64,000 bases of DNA. It comes from SB11 sp943370295 (GTDB taxonomy: Bacteria; Bacteroidota; Bacteroidia; UBA8524). Positions 16,767 through 25,879 of this stretch are shown one piece after another. The position numbers and the translations under genes are program-made. Below the pieces are notes generated by a model. It worked only from the letters and a program-made list of their open reading frames with translations. It was not told the origin of the DNA and searched no databases. How positions within the stretch are numbered: the first letter of the stretch is position 1; each line of letters begins with the position of its first letter. The stretch spans positions 62,001 to 126,000 of the forward strand of contig CALRQL020000004.1 of NCBI GenBank assembly GCA_943370295.1, written 5' to 3'.

Positions 16767-17324
16767 ATGGCAAAAGTGTTTTTAGTAACAATGTCAGTAG
16801 TATTAATACTTAGCTCGTGTATGCAAAAAAGAGATGAAGTAGTATCAAAAAGTGACTCATTAGCTGTAGCGGGGGCTTTTAATAATAATGAGAACATTGA
16901 TAAAGGTGTTTTTGTAAGACCTAAATATGAAAATATTAATGAGGTCTTAAAGGATAAAGGTTTGAGAAGATGGTGGTCGTCGAATAGCGACTACCCTATG
17001 TTCTGGTTTTCGATTGCAAAAGATACTATGGATATTCAGTTCACAGGCCAGTGTTATTACAGTTTTCCATGTAAAATTAAAAATGAAAAAATGGTTGTTT
17101 ATTGGGATACAATCGGGGACTGCAATATTAATATGGGTATCAACAATACATTTGAGTTGAATAAATATCCTGCAAAAGGTAACTCTTTTATGATACTTGA
17201 GTTAGTTAGTGATACAGCATTGAAAGTAAATTACTTATACCCCAATTGGGTAAGTGCTTTTAATAAAAAGACTAAATACACAATGTTTCCCGATACAGTA
17301 TACTCAATTAGCTTCTATGATTAA
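16767..17324 (+). CDS. Hypothetical lipoprotein
   Basis: A 185-aa protein with a lipoprotein signal (MAKVFLVTMSVVLILSSCMQ; C18 lipidated). The mature part is rich in aromatic residues and beta-strand-like stretches. I recognise no family. It is the only plus-strand gene in this section and is convergent with the serine hydrolase at 17326, separated by one base, with no terminator visible between them. The local sequence is AT-rich, which fits a lineage-specific gene. Confidence 0.65.
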   Translation: MAKVFLVTMSVVLILSSCMQKRDEVVSKSDSLAVAGAFNNNENIDKGVFVRPKYENINEVLKDKGLRRWWSSNSDYPMFWFSIAKDTMDIQFTGQCYYSFPCKIKNEKMVVYWDTIGDCNINMGINNTFELNKYPAKGNSFMILELVSDTALKVNYLYPNWVSAFNKKTKYTMFPDTVYSISFYD

Positions 17325-17325
17325 A

Positions 17326-18498
17326 TCACTTCGTTATCTCTGTAATCACAGCATCTTCAAAGTCTAAAAACGTTTGTTTCAATCCGCTTTTAGCATTGGT
17401 GCCGTAGTTTACAATAAAGGTCATAGTAGTTTTCTGATTAGGGAAATAGAAACAATCGGCACTGTATCCCAAGTCGCGCCCTGTGTGGCCGTAGGCAAAC
17501 TTAGTATCGCCTTTGTAACTGAAACGTTTCATAGCCCCCAATCCTAGAAATATGTAGGGGTCTTCCTCGTTAAACGTAAGCATCTCATCAAGCGTAGCTT
17601 GTTTCAATAATGTTTTGTCCCTAAACAAAGCGTCAGCAAAAATGGCAATATCGCGAACGGTTGCATACATACCCCCGTATCCGTTACCACTACCAGTGTT
17701 GTAGTTGCTCACATTAACTATAGTGCCGTTGTTATACAAATCAAAATATCCTTGTGCAGTATTGGCCGGCAACCCCACGTTTGAGTAATAATACACGTGT
17801 TGCAGGTTTAAAGGGGTAAGGATTTTTTCTTTCACCAACTCATGGTGCGGGCGACCTGCTATTTTGCTCAGTACCATGCCCAGCAACATCGTATTGGTGT
17901 TTGAATAATCTGCCCGTTGGCCGCAGGCAAAGTTGGCATCTTGTCCGTAAGCAAACTCAATCAACTCATCAGAGTCCCACGTTTGGTCGGGGTTGTTCAA
18001 AACCTCCAAATAAAACTTACTGTTAGTGGTAAGATCATAAATACCCGATGTATGATTCATCAACTGGCGGATGGTAGCGCAATTTGCGTTGGCTACTTTT
18101 TCAACTACCTCGGCGGGAAGGTAGGCCGCAGCGGGATCGTCGTAATCAAATTTACCTTCTTCGGCCATCAGGTGTGCCACAGTGCCCACAAACATTTTGG
18201 TTACACTTGCCACCTTCGAAACTACGCAAGGGGCCATGTTAATGTTCTTATCAATATCAGCTTTTCCTGCTGAACCTATCCAAACACCGTTGTCATCGCG
18301 AATGTATAATACCGCTCCTGGCAATCCTTTTTTCACATACGTATTTAAGATGTTTTGATAGATAACCGCTTTGGGGTGGTTTTGACTACTGTCCACAAAA
18401 TCAATTTCACAGGTTTGGGTAGGAGGGACAGCCCCATCTTTACATGATGAAGTTAGCAAAGCTGCGATGCAGCATATATACAGTAGCTTGTACTTCAT
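17326..18498 (-). CDS. Serine hydrolase lipoprotein (class C beta-lactamase fold)
   Basis: A 390-aa lipoprotein (LLTSSCKDG; C19 lipidated) with the penicillin-binding/class C beta-lactamase catalytic set: S98-V-T-K101 (SxxK), Y198-S-N200 (YxN) and H338-T-G340 (the KTG equivalent). Such proteins may be D-alanyl-D-alanine carboxypeptidases, esterases or peptidases; true beta-lactam resistance cannot be claimed. It overlaps the upstream outer membrane protein gene by four bases (ATGA), so the two are translationally coupled. Confidence 0.88.
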   Translation of the reverse strand: MKYKLLYICCIAALLTSSCKDGAVPPTQTCEIDFVDSSQNHPKAVIYQNILNTYVKKGLPGAVLYIRDDNGVWIGSAGKADIDKNINMAPCVVSKVASVTKMFVGTVAHLMAEEGKFDYDDPAAAYLPAEVVEKVANANCATIRQLMNHTSGIYDLTTNSKFYLEVLNNPDQTWDSDELIEFAYGQDANFACGQRADYSNTNTMLLGMVLSKIAGRPHHELVKEKILTPLNLQHVYYYSNVGLPANTAQGYFDLYNNGTIVNVSNYNTGSGNGYGGMYATVRDIAIFADALFRDKTLLKQATLDEMLTFNEEDPYIFLGLGAMKRFSYKGDTKFAYGHTGRDLGYSADCFYFPNQKTTMTFIVNYGTNAKSGLKQTFLDFEDAVITEITK

Positions 18499-19097
18499 TT
18501 TGCAGAACGGTTTAGGGTGAAATAAGTGCCAATATGTACCGCGCTATTGGGCAGCAGAGGTACATAGCTTTTAACAAACGGGGTCATCATCCAAAACTGA
18601 TGCTGGATAAAAGGGGTGAAAGCAATCTTTTTGCCCTTAAAGGGATAAGAAAGCAATACACTGTAGCCAAACATGGCGTGCGCTCTGCCTGCACGCTCAG
18701 CACGTTCATATTCTCCGTTGCTGTTTAGTTTATACACCTGCACATCCGTAAACGTGTGGATATAGCCTGCATCAAGGTAAGCAGCCGCTTGCAACCCGAA
18801 TTTAAAAGTATAGCGGTAACCCAGTTGGGTATAAATAGGTACTCCGTGATGCACCAAACGCTGATAGAAATAACCGGCTCTGAAATTTTGAACCAAGCTG
18901 AATTTTTTCAGCGTCCAAACCTTTTCAAAACCCACTTGGAACGAAGGTCGCAGCGGATTGAATTTGAATGCAGGCATTGATATGGCGTTATTCCCCGCAC
19001 TTATTAAAAAGGTATTTTGTCGGGTTTGACTAAACCCTGAGAGCGCATTTATGATAAGCACTATCGCAAAGCCCCATCGCGTAACTTTATTCAACAT
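18495..19097 (-). CDS. Predicted outer membrane beta-barrel protein
   Basis: A 200-aa protein with a signal peptide ending near LSGFSQ. The mature part shows alternating hydrophobic strands with aromatic ends (for example FRAGYFYQRLVHHG, LGYRYTFKFGLQAAAYLDAGY, GYSVLLSYPF), as expected for a small barrel. No specific family is recognised. A perfect -7 box ends four bases before its ATG, so the mRNA is predicted to be leaderless. It shares an ATGA overlap with the serine hydrolase. Confidence 0.7.
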   Translation of the reverse strand: MLNKVTRWGFAIVLIINALSGFSQTRQNTFLISAGNNAISMPAFKFNPLRPSFQVGFEKVWTLKKFSLVQNFRAGYFYQRLVHHGVPIYTQLGYRYTFKFGLQAAAYLDAGYIHTFTDVQVYKLNSNGEYERAERAGRAHAMFGYSVLLSYPFKGKKIAFTPFIQHQFWMMTPFVKSYVPLLPNSAVHIGTYFTLNRSAK

Positions 19098-19101
19098 CTC
19101 T

Positions 19102-19109
19102 CAAAAGTA
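19102..19109 (-). promoter_or_regulatory. -7 element predicting a leaderless mRNA
   Basis: Minus-strand TACTTTTG, a perfect TAnnTTTG box, with TTG 18 bases further upstream (19130-19128). Only four bases separate the box from the ATG at 19097, so transcription would start at or next to the start codon. Confidence 0.6.
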
Positions 19110-19145
19110 CATTAAGTAATTATAAATCAATACATAAGCTGGTAT

Positions 19146-19628
19146 CTACACTAAGTCACTCTCAAACCCCCAAGGCATAAACTGTTTCACACCCTCGGCC
19201 ACATATACCTCACCGCTTTCGCCTGATAATACAATGGTAAGTGATGTTTTAAACCTGTTTTCATATTCTGCCATTACTTGCAGGCAAGCCCCGCAAGAGG
19301 TGGGCGGGTGGTTAACCGCTCCTTTTTCTGATTTGGCGGTAATGGCCATAACTTTTGGCGGTGTGTGGGGGTATTGCGCACCAGCTGCAAAAATTGCCAC
19401 TCGTTCAGCACATAGGCCCGACGGGTACGCAATATTCTCCTGATTGGTGCCCATAACCAAAGTGCCGTCGGTAAGTTGCAAGGCACAACTCACCTTAAAT
19501 TTTGAATATGGAGCGTAAGAGTTTTGTGTATTTTTTCGGGCTTTTTGCAATATTTCTCTTAGGTTTTCGGGCAATTCATCCTCATTTGCAAATACTTTCA
19601 ATATTGTTTCAGCACTTTTTTGATACAT
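19146..19628 (-). CDS. cdd: Cytidine deaminase
   Basis: A 160-aa zinc enzyme of pyrimidine salvage that deaminates cytidine and deoxycytidine. The zinc and proton-shuttle motif CAERVAIF gives C73 and E75, and the second zinc motif SCGACLQ gives C112 and C115. The homotetrameric family is usually 130-150 aa, so the N-terminus (about 30 residues before SYAPYSKFKVSCAL) is slightly extended. It is divergent from the saccharopine dehydrogenase-like gene, 89 bases away. Confidence 0.94.
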   Translation of the reverse strand: MYQKSAETILKVFANEDELPENLREILQKARKNTQNSYAPYSKFKVSCALQLTDGTLVMGTNQENIAYPSGLCAERVAIFAAGAQYPHTPPKVMAITAKSEKGAVNHPPTSCGACLQVMAEYENRFKTSLTIVLSGESGEVYVAEGVKQFMPWGFESDLV

Positions 19629-19703
19629 AAAAAATCTTTTATTAATGATTAATAGCGTGTTAAGCTATTGTAAAATTTAACATTAGAATTCAAATTCTTG
19701 TTT

Positions 19704-19711
19704 TAGTTTTG
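19704..19711 (+). promoter_or_regulatory. -7 element of the saccharopine dehydrogenase-like gene
   Basis: TAGTTTTG, a perfect TAnnTTTG box, six bases before the ATG at 19718. It predicts transcription starting within about three bases of the start codon, hence a leaderless or nearly leaderless mRNA. Confidence 0.6.
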
Positions 19712-19717
19712 CCCTGT

Positions 19718-21079
19718 ATGCGTAAAATCCTGCTCATAGGAGCCGGCAAATCATCTTCGTATCTTGTCAAGTACCTTTCAGACCATTCACAGGCTGAAAA
19801 CTGGCAAGTTGTTGTTGCCGATGCAAATAAAAAACAAGCGGAAGCAATTACGGCTAAATTAGCTAATTGTACCCCTATTGCCTTTAATGCCACCGACGAG
19901 AAAGAGCGAGAGCAATATATAAAAGATTCTGACATAGTTATATCGTTATTACCGGCTACCCTTCACAGCTTGATTGCAGAAGACTGTATTAAATACAGCA
20001 AACATTTGGTAACAGCTTCATACACAAGCCCTGAAATGAGGGGGTTGTCTGATGCGGCCAAAAAAGCTGACTTAGTTTTTTTGACTGAGATGGGTCTTGA
20101 CCCCGGTATTGACCACATGAGTGCTAAAAAGCTGATTGATGCAATAGCAGAAGATGGGGGAGAGGTTACGGTATTTAAATCGTATTGTGGAGGCTTGATT
20201 GCACCTGAAAGCGACGATAATCCGTGGAATTATAAAGTGACCTGGAACCCCAGAAATGTGGTGTTGGCAGGACAAGGTACATCGCGCTATCTGGACGAAG
20301 GGCAGATAAAATATGTGCCTTACAGCCGTGTGTTTTCACAAATTGAGAAAATAAAAGTGCCCGGCGAAGGTGGTTACGATGCTTATGTAAACCGTGACTC
20401 GCTTAAATACATCGACCCTTATGGGATAAAAAATGCAAAAACTGTGTTGCGCGGAACACTACGCCATAAAGGATTTTGCAAAAAATGGAATTGTTTGGTG
20501 GCATTAGGCATTACCGATGATTCTTTTGTGATTGAGGATGCATCAGAGCTTACCTACAAGCAATTTGCAAGTTCGTTTTTACCTGCTAAATCTGAACTGG
20601 ATGCCTTTTTGTGGAAGAATTTTGAAATAGAAAAGGGCGATAAAGAGTACAAAGCAATAGATTGGCTTGGTTTGTTAAGCGATGAGAAAATAGGGATGAC
20701 CTATGTAACTCCTGCCCAAATTTTGCAGAAGTTGCTTGAGAAGAAGCTTAAACTAAAACCCAAAGACAAAGATATGATTGTGATGTATCATGAGATACAT
20801 TGCAAAAAGGGCAAGAAAGAGAACATTGTTCAATCAAGCCTTGAGGTAAAGGGCGAAAACAGCCAGTACACAGCAATGGCCAAAACAGTGGGTTTGCCGC
20901 TTGCTATGGCTGCCAAGCTAATATTAAATAATAAGGTAAAATCGCGCGGGGTTATCATACCGGTGCAAAAAGAGATTTACATTCCCGTGCTAAAAGAGCT
21001 GGAGCAATACGGGGTTAAGTTTGTAGAAAAAACAGGCAATAAAAAGAAAGGCTTTTCGGCAAACTTTAAACTATTTTAA
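19718..21079 (+). CDS. Saccharopine dehydrogenase-like oxidoreductase
   Basis: A 453-aa NAD(P)-binding enzyme. It opens with MRKILLIGAGKSSSYLVKYL (Rossmann loop GAGKSS) and contains LTEMGLDPGIDHMSAKKLID and FKSYCGGLIAPESDDNPWNYK, characteristic of the LYS9/saccharopine reductase type that handles glutamyl-aminoadipate semialdehyde in lysine metabolism. The ATG at 19718 is used; an in-frame TTG at 19709 lies inside the -7 box. No lysine-pathway partner is adjacent, so degradation (saccharopine route) versus synthesis is undecided. A strong terminator follows. Confidence 0.85.
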   Translation: MRKILLIGAGKSSSYLVKYLSDHSQAENWQVVVADANKKQAEAITAKLANCTPIAFNATDEKEREQYIKDSDIVISLLPATLHSLIAEDCIKYSKHLVTASYTSPEMRGLSDAAKKADLVFLTEMGLDPGIDHMSAKKLIDAIAEDGGEVTVFKSYCGGLIAPESDDNPWNYKVTWNPRNVVLAGQGTSRYLDEGQIKYVPYSRVFSQIEKIKVPGEGGYDAYVNRDSLKYIDPYGIKNAKTVLRGTLRHKGFCKKWNCLVALGITDDSFVIEDASELTYKQFASSFLPAKSELDAFLWKNFEIEKGDKEYKAIDWLGLLSDEKIGMTYVTPAQILQKLLEKKLKLKPKDKDMIVMYHEIHCKKGKKENIVQSSLEVKGENSQYTAMAKTVGLPLAMAAKLILNNKVKSRGVIIPVQKEIYIPVLKELEQYGVKFVEKTGNKKKGFSANFKLF

Positions 21080-21102
21080 TACTGATTTGTAACACAAGTA
21101 TA

Positions 21103-21132
21103 AATGCCTGTATGGATTTCCATACAGGCATT
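21103..21132 (+). terminator. Terminator after the saccharopine dehydrogenase-like gene
   Basis: AATGCCTGTATGGA (21103-21116) pairs perfectly with TCCATACAGGCATT (21119-21132), followed by GTTTTTATT. It starts 24 bases after the stop codon. Confidence 0.9.
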
Positions 21133-21297
21133 GTTTTTATTGTGTTTCACGTAAATGAGCTTTAAATTTTGGACACATTTTTTTAGATAGTTTTTAAAAC
21201 CAGCCGCTCGTATATTAATACCGCAATTCATATAAATTCGGTAGGGCATTGTTCAGTTCCTTCTAATCTTTGCATCATCAAAAATTTTAGGAATAAG

Positions 21298-22785
21298 ATG
21301 AAGAATTTTGTCAGTTCGATTTTAACTGTGTTGTTTATAGGAGCTTTGTTTACCACTGTCAACGCCCAAATGGGTATTGGTACAACTTCTCCGCACAGTT
21401 CATCAATATTAGAATTATCGTCAACTACACACGGGTTTCTTTTGCCTCGTATGACTGATGCAGAAATGAACTTGATATCAAGCCCTGCCACGGGGTTAAT
21501 GATATACAACACAACCAACTCATGCATTTACATTTACAATGGAACCTCATGGCAAAGTACTTGCACTAATACCAGTAGCTTTTGGAGTATTACTGGTAAC
21601 TCCTCGCTTACAGGCTCAAACTTTATCGGTTCAACCGATGCTACTGATTTGAACTTCCGCTCTAATAACGTACAACGTATGGTATTGGCAAGCAGCGGAC
21701 ATTTTGGTATTGGAGCCACTACCCCAACAAACGCTTTAACATTGGCTGCCTCATCAAACCCATTAAGAGTTTTGGGCATGAGTCATAACGCGCTTGATAC
21801 CTTATTAGTAATAGACCCGACAGGAGTTGTTTACAAACGCTCGCTGGCAAGTGCATTAAGCACAACTTGGTCAATAAATGGTAATGCAGGAACAAATGCA
21901 TCTTCTAACTTTATCGGAACTACTGATTCGGTAGATTTTGTTATTCGTGTAAACAACAACAGAACAGGACGTTTTGTAGCTGGTACTCGTACATTCGTTG
22001 GTGGCAGAAATAGTGTTGCCACAGGTTCTAACTCATTAGTATATGGGTTAACCGATAGCGTTTACAGCAGCAATACCATCACCGCCGGTGATAATAACAA
22101 AGTGCTTAGCGGAGCTGATTTTAGCGCAGTATTTGGCGGTAATAACATTTTAAAAGGCACAGCAAGCTACGGTGTAGTTACCGGTGAACTTAACGTGGTT
22201 GAAGGTGTGCATAGCAGTGCACACGGAGAAAACTTGTTTGTTAACTCATACAACATGGTGGCTTTAGGTTCATATAATGATACCGTAACAGGTAACCGTC
22301 TTTGGGTGGATAGCACCAACCACTTGTTTGTAGTAGGTAATGGTCACAAGTTTTGCGACCGTTCAAACGTTATCACAGCCACTTGGGGCGGTAACGTGGG
22401 TATTGATAACAAAGACCCGCTTACAGCACTTGACGTGCATGGTGGGTTTTCATTACGCCCCCGTACTACATTAACCGAGGGTACAGTAACTATTGTAAAC
22501 TCAAACAACTTCCCATACGAAGTAGATAACCGCTCATACTTACGTATCGAGTCAGACAATTCACCATCACTACGCTCAATAGTTCTTAGCCCCGGTTTGC
22601 AGATAGGGCAAATTATAATAATTGAATGTATCACAGTGGGAGGTTTTGACGGCATAAGGATAGTGGATAACGCCGGTACACACAACACCAACTCTGATGG
22701 TACCCGCGATTTGTATGAGAATGATATTATTATGATGATTTGGAATGGTTCAGCTTGGACTGAAATCTCATACACCGACAATTAA
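21298..22785 (+). CDS. Secreted protein with YadA-like head repeats
   Basis: A 495-aa exported protein with a signal peptide ending in TTVNAQ. The mature start MGIGTTSPHSSSILELSST and GFLLPRMTDAEM form a module common in Bacteroidota surface proteins. The centre (about residues 225-340) contains short repeats such as GGRNSVATGSNSLVYG and FGGNNILKGTASYGVVTG, which look like trimeric-adhesin (YadA) head repeats. No membrane anchor or T9SS domain was seen at the C-terminus. It precedes a T9SS-type protein by 43 bases. A role in adhesion is inferred. Confidence 0.75.
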   Translation: MKNFVSSILTVLFIGALFTTVNAQMGIGTTSPHSSSILELSSTTHGFLLPRMTDAEMNLISSPATGLMIYNTTNSCIYIYNGTSWQSTCTNTSSFWSITGNSSLTGSNFIGSTDATDLNFRSNNVQRMVLASSGHFGIGATTPTNALTLAASSNPLRVLGMSHNALDTLLVIDPTGVVYKRSLASALSTTWSINGNAGTNASSNFIGTTDSVDFVIRVNNNRTGRFVAGTRTFVGGRNSVATGSNSLVYGLTDSVYSSNTITAGDNNKVLSGADFSAVFGGNNILKGTASYGVVTGELNVVEGVHSSAHGENLFVNSYNMVALGSYNDTVTGNRLWVDSTNHLFVVGNGHKFCDRSNVITATWGGNVGIDNKDPLTALDVHGGFSLRPRTTLTEGTVTIVNSNNFPYEVDNRSYLRIESDNSPSLRSIVLSPGLQIGQIIIIECITVGGFDGIRIVDNAGTHNTNSDGTRDLYENDIIMMIWNGSAWTEISYTDN

Positions 22786-22828
22786 TCACCATCCAAAAGG
22801 GATAACTCCATATATAAGGAACCGGAAT

Positions 22829-24934
22829 ATGAAACTGTTTATTATGCCAAAAAATACCATCAAAGTAGCTCTTGCCGCAATGATGGCTTTGCCGGCCCTT
22901 GCAGGATACTCGCAATACGATGTTGAGATAAAAGCTTCAACTAACGTTTATATTACAGGGGGCACTGTTGTTGCTTTTAAAGGTGCAAACTGGGTTTCGG
23001 CTTCAGATGTGCAGGGCAGCGGACCGGTAATATTTAATGCAACTGCTGCGCAAAACGTTAATATGAATAATAGGTCGCTATCAGGAATCACTGTTAATAA
23101 TAGTAACAACATTACTATGCTTGACAGTATGACGGTGGCTAACACAACGTTGTTTTCACAAGGTAATTTGCTTTTGGGTAACTTTCGGATTACCCAAAGT
23201 GGTAAAGTTGAAGGCCAGGGTAACAGCGGACGCTTTAGGGCCAACGGAAACTCAATAATGGTATTTGATGGTTCAGGCGGAAACGATACATTGTTTTTAG
23301 ACCAATCTACCCCAAACGTAACAAACAGACTTAAAGACTTAGTCTTAAACCGCAACGGCGCTACGTTGGTTTGCGGCGATACTGCCCAAATACGCGGTGT
23401 GGTTTATCACTTAGCAGGAACGTTAGACGCAAACGATAATCGTTTAAAATTAAAGGCTCTGAGCCCAACGCAATACGGACAAGTTGCCGGTATTGGCACT
23501 GGAACCATTGAAGATACCATGTATATGGAAATGCAAGTGGGCGATGGTGTTCAGTCATCTTTAGAGCAATGGAGGCATTTTACCTCGCCGCTTAAAGATG
23601 CAACCCTTAGCAATGAACTTAATGACGATATCACGATATTTTATTCACCTGCAACACACTGGAACGTTTGGAATTTTGACCAAACCCGTTTGGTAAACTC
23701 TTGGAGACCTGTAACGGCGGATGAAACAATGCACAATAAGCACTACGCCATTTACTTGTGGCCGCTTAGCTATGGTTTTCAGCCCAGTGCTGCAAGCTTT
23801 ATGATTGATGTGAATGGAACTTATCCCGGAACCGGCGATTTTTCAACCGCATTGGGTCGTAACAATCCCAACGGCTATACAGGACAAGGATATGATGATA
23901 CTGTAGGTTGGCACATGATAGCAAACCCTTATCCCAGTGGTATAAGCTGCAAAGAACAAACTGACCTTGAAGGCGGTAGCTCATACTATATATGGGATAT
24001 TACCGGTACTTGGGATGATAGCGTAGGTTGCGGAGGGTGTAAAAAAAGAGGTGTGTACTCAATGTATAGGGCTGATAACGGGCTTACTGCTAATGGTGGT
24101 CGCAGTGTTATCCCTCCATTCCATGTGTTTTATGTGAGGGCAGCAATTGATAACGCATCGTTTACGGTGAATAACAGCTGGCGCACAACCGACTCTATGT
24201 ATAACAACATAGGGCGTAAAACTAACGACTTTGATATGTTGCGTATTAAAGTAAAAAGCCCTGAGAAGGTTAGTGATGAAGCATATATATGGTTTGACCA
24301 GTATAGAGGAGATAATAAATTTGACAGGTTGGATGCTCATAAGCTGATGAACGATCCGTATGCACCCAATATTTATACATTGACCGAGGATGGAAAACAC
24401 ACTGTATTTAATGTATTAAAAGAAATTACCTCTGATTTCTATTCGGTGGAAATGCCTTTTGAGTCTAAGCTTGACGGTACGTTTGAAATGGATTTTGAGT
24501 TTACAAATCCTTACCAAGTTCAAGAAATTATTTTAGAAGACAGAAAAACAGGAACAAAAACTAATATACTTCAAAATAAAAAATATAATTTTGCACATGA
24601 AAGTAGTACCAAACTAACTAACAGGTTTGTTTTACACTTCAAGAAAACCCACTCAAATGGAGTATTTGATGACTACTTAAGTGCTAAAAACCCAATTGAA
24701 ATAAGTACTGATAGCCGTAGCATATACGTAAGATTCCCCGTTATTAAAGATGCGGGTGCCGAAATTAATGTGTATGATATGCTAGGCCGCAAAGTAATGG
24801 AAACCCGCAAGGTAACTACCGATAGCGAGTTATATATTATTAGCGGTGAAGGATTAAGTGCCGGATTTTATACTGTTAAAGTACAATCAGGCAAAGAATT
24901 CAAATCAGCACCGGTTTTTATTGGGGAGAATTAA
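22829..24934 (+). CDS. Secreted protein with T9SS type A sorting domain
   Basis: A 701-aa exported protein. The ATG at 22829 is preferred over the frame start at 22745: it follows AAGGA by eight bases and gives a normal signal peptide (cleavage near AGYSQ). The C-terminal about 75 residues (INVYDMLGRKVMETRKV ... GFYTVKVQSGKEF) form a type A type IX secretion sorting domain, so the protein is probably delivered to the cell surface or secreted. The central part is large and beta-rich with no recognised enzyme signature. It is likely cotranscribed with the YadA-like gene upstream. Confidence 0.85.
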   Translation: MKLFIMPKNTIKVALAAMMALPALAGYSQYDVEIKASTNVYITGGTVVAFKGANWVSASDVQGSGPVIFNATAAQNVNMNNRSLSGITVNNSNNITMLDSMTVANTTLFSQGNLLLGNFRITQSGKVEGQGNSGRFRANGNSIMVFDGSGGNDTLFLDQSTPNVTNRLKDLVLNRNGATLVCGDTAQIRGVVYHLAGTLDANDNRLKLKALSPTQYGQVAGIGTGTIEDTMYMEMQVGDGVQSSLEQWRHFTSPLKDATLSNELNDDITIFYSPATHWNVWNFDQTRLVNSWRPVTADETMHNKHYAIYLWPLSYGFQPSAASFMIDVNGTYPGTGDFSTALGRNNPNGYTGQGYDDTVGWHMIANPYPSGISCKEQTDLEGGSSYYIWDITGTWDDSVGCGGCKKRGVYSMYRADNGLTANGGRSVIPPFHVFYVRAAIDNASFTVNNSWRTTDSMYNNIGRKTNDFDMLRIKVKSPEKVSDEAYIWFDQYRGDNKFDRLDAHKLMNDPYAPNIYTLTEDGKHTVFNVLKEITSDFYSVEMPFESKLDGTFEMDFEFTNPYQVQEIILEDRKTGTKTNILQNKKYNFAHESSTKLTNRFVLHFKKTHSNGVFDDYLSAKNPIEISTDSRSIYVRFPVIKDAGAEINVYDMLGRKVMETRKVTTDSELYIISGEGLSAGFYTVKVQSGKEFKSAPVFIGEN

Positions 24935-24979
24935 CAAAAGAAAAAATTCATAAGTAACCATAAGCAATTATTTATTTCT

Positions 24980-25007
24980 GAAAAACCTGCCGGGAGGCGG
25001 GTTTTTC
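24980..25007 (+). terminator. Terminator after the T9SS protein
   Basis: GAAAAACCTGCC (24980-24991) pairs with GGCGGGTTTTTC (24996-25007) with one U-G wobble around a GGGA loop. The flanking A and T runs let it work in both directions, and it lies between convergent genes. Confidence 0.88.
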
Positions 25008-25067
25008 GTTTATATAGCCTTGCCGAATCAGAGGGTAAAGAAAACTAAATGATAATTGTTTAATGGT

Positions 25068-25871
25068 TTAAAACCTTACAGTAAAATGTTGTTTGGCTTG
25101 GCCTTTTCTAAAAAAAACAAGGCCCATAAAGAATAAATCAACGGTAACCGTTACTTGCGGATGGTTTTTAATTTCTTCCCACGCCTGTTCCATTTCGTCA
25201 CTCCAGCGTATATCGTCAAAAACAAACAAGGTGTTTTCATGCGCTAACGGAAGGCATTGATGAAAGTAATCGATAGTGGGTTGATAGCGGTGGTTTCCGT
25301 CAAAAAACACATAGTCTAATTGAGGGAACTGTTTTAAGTACAAAGGCAATGTATCATTAAAATTACCGACACCCACTTGCACGTTAGCATCTAGCCCACA
25401 TTCAGCAAAGTTTTTTCGCGCAATTTCAGCCGTACTTTCGCTTCCCTCAAGCGTTATGAAAGTGTAGTTTGTGGGGTGGTTGGTTGCAACTGCAGTAGCT
25501 TGGTAAATGGTGCTTACGCCCAAAGAAGTGCCTAATTCAAGCAGGTAGTTTGGCTTGTAGTGTGCGCACAAACGATGTAGCAGTTTTGCAAATTTTGGAG
25601 GTTTGGCCGATGTACGGGCGATATCTTTTACCGTACGTTGATATAATTTTTTGCCGTCATTTCCGGCACCCGCTCCGTAATCGGTTACATTAATAAGCGT
25701 AGTATCCCTTAGTAATTGTTTACGAATTGTCTCGGCCTGTTTGTAGCCCTCGTAAGGGCGCTTATCAGGCAGAATTTTAGTAGCCAGTTCGTAAACAAAA
25801 GGGGAGTGGATGCCATGTGGCCCCACCGATGTAATGTAGTATTTAAGGTATTTTAAAGCGGTATTGAGCAA
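25068..25871 (-). CDS. SAM-dependent methyltransferase (O-methyltransferase-like)
   Basis: A 267-aa class I methyltransferase. The SAM-binding motif is YLLELGTSLGVSTIY (about residues 104-118), with the acidic residue in FITLEGS at the end of strand two, and DYVFFDGNHRYQPTIDYF is motif IV plus the Methyltransf_24 hallmark. The N-terminal region IHSPFVYELATKIL is also common in Bacteroidota members. The substrate is unknown. It starts eight bases after the DUF349 gene, so the two are cotranscribed. Confidence 0.82.
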   Translation of the reverse strand: MLNTALKYLKYYITSVGPHGIHSPFVYELATKILPDKRPYEGYKQAETIRKQLLRDTTLINVTDYGAGAGNDGKKLYQRTVKDIARTSAKPPKFAKLLHRLCAHYKPNYLLELGTSLGVSTIYQATAVATNHPTNYTFITLEGSESTAEIARKNFAECGLDANVQVGVGNFNDTLPLYLKQFPQLDYVFFDGNHRYQPTIDYFHQCLPLAHENTLFVFDDIRWSDEMEQAWEEIKNHPQVTVTVDLFFMGLVFFRKGQAKQHFTVRF

Positions 25872-25879
25872 AATATCCC

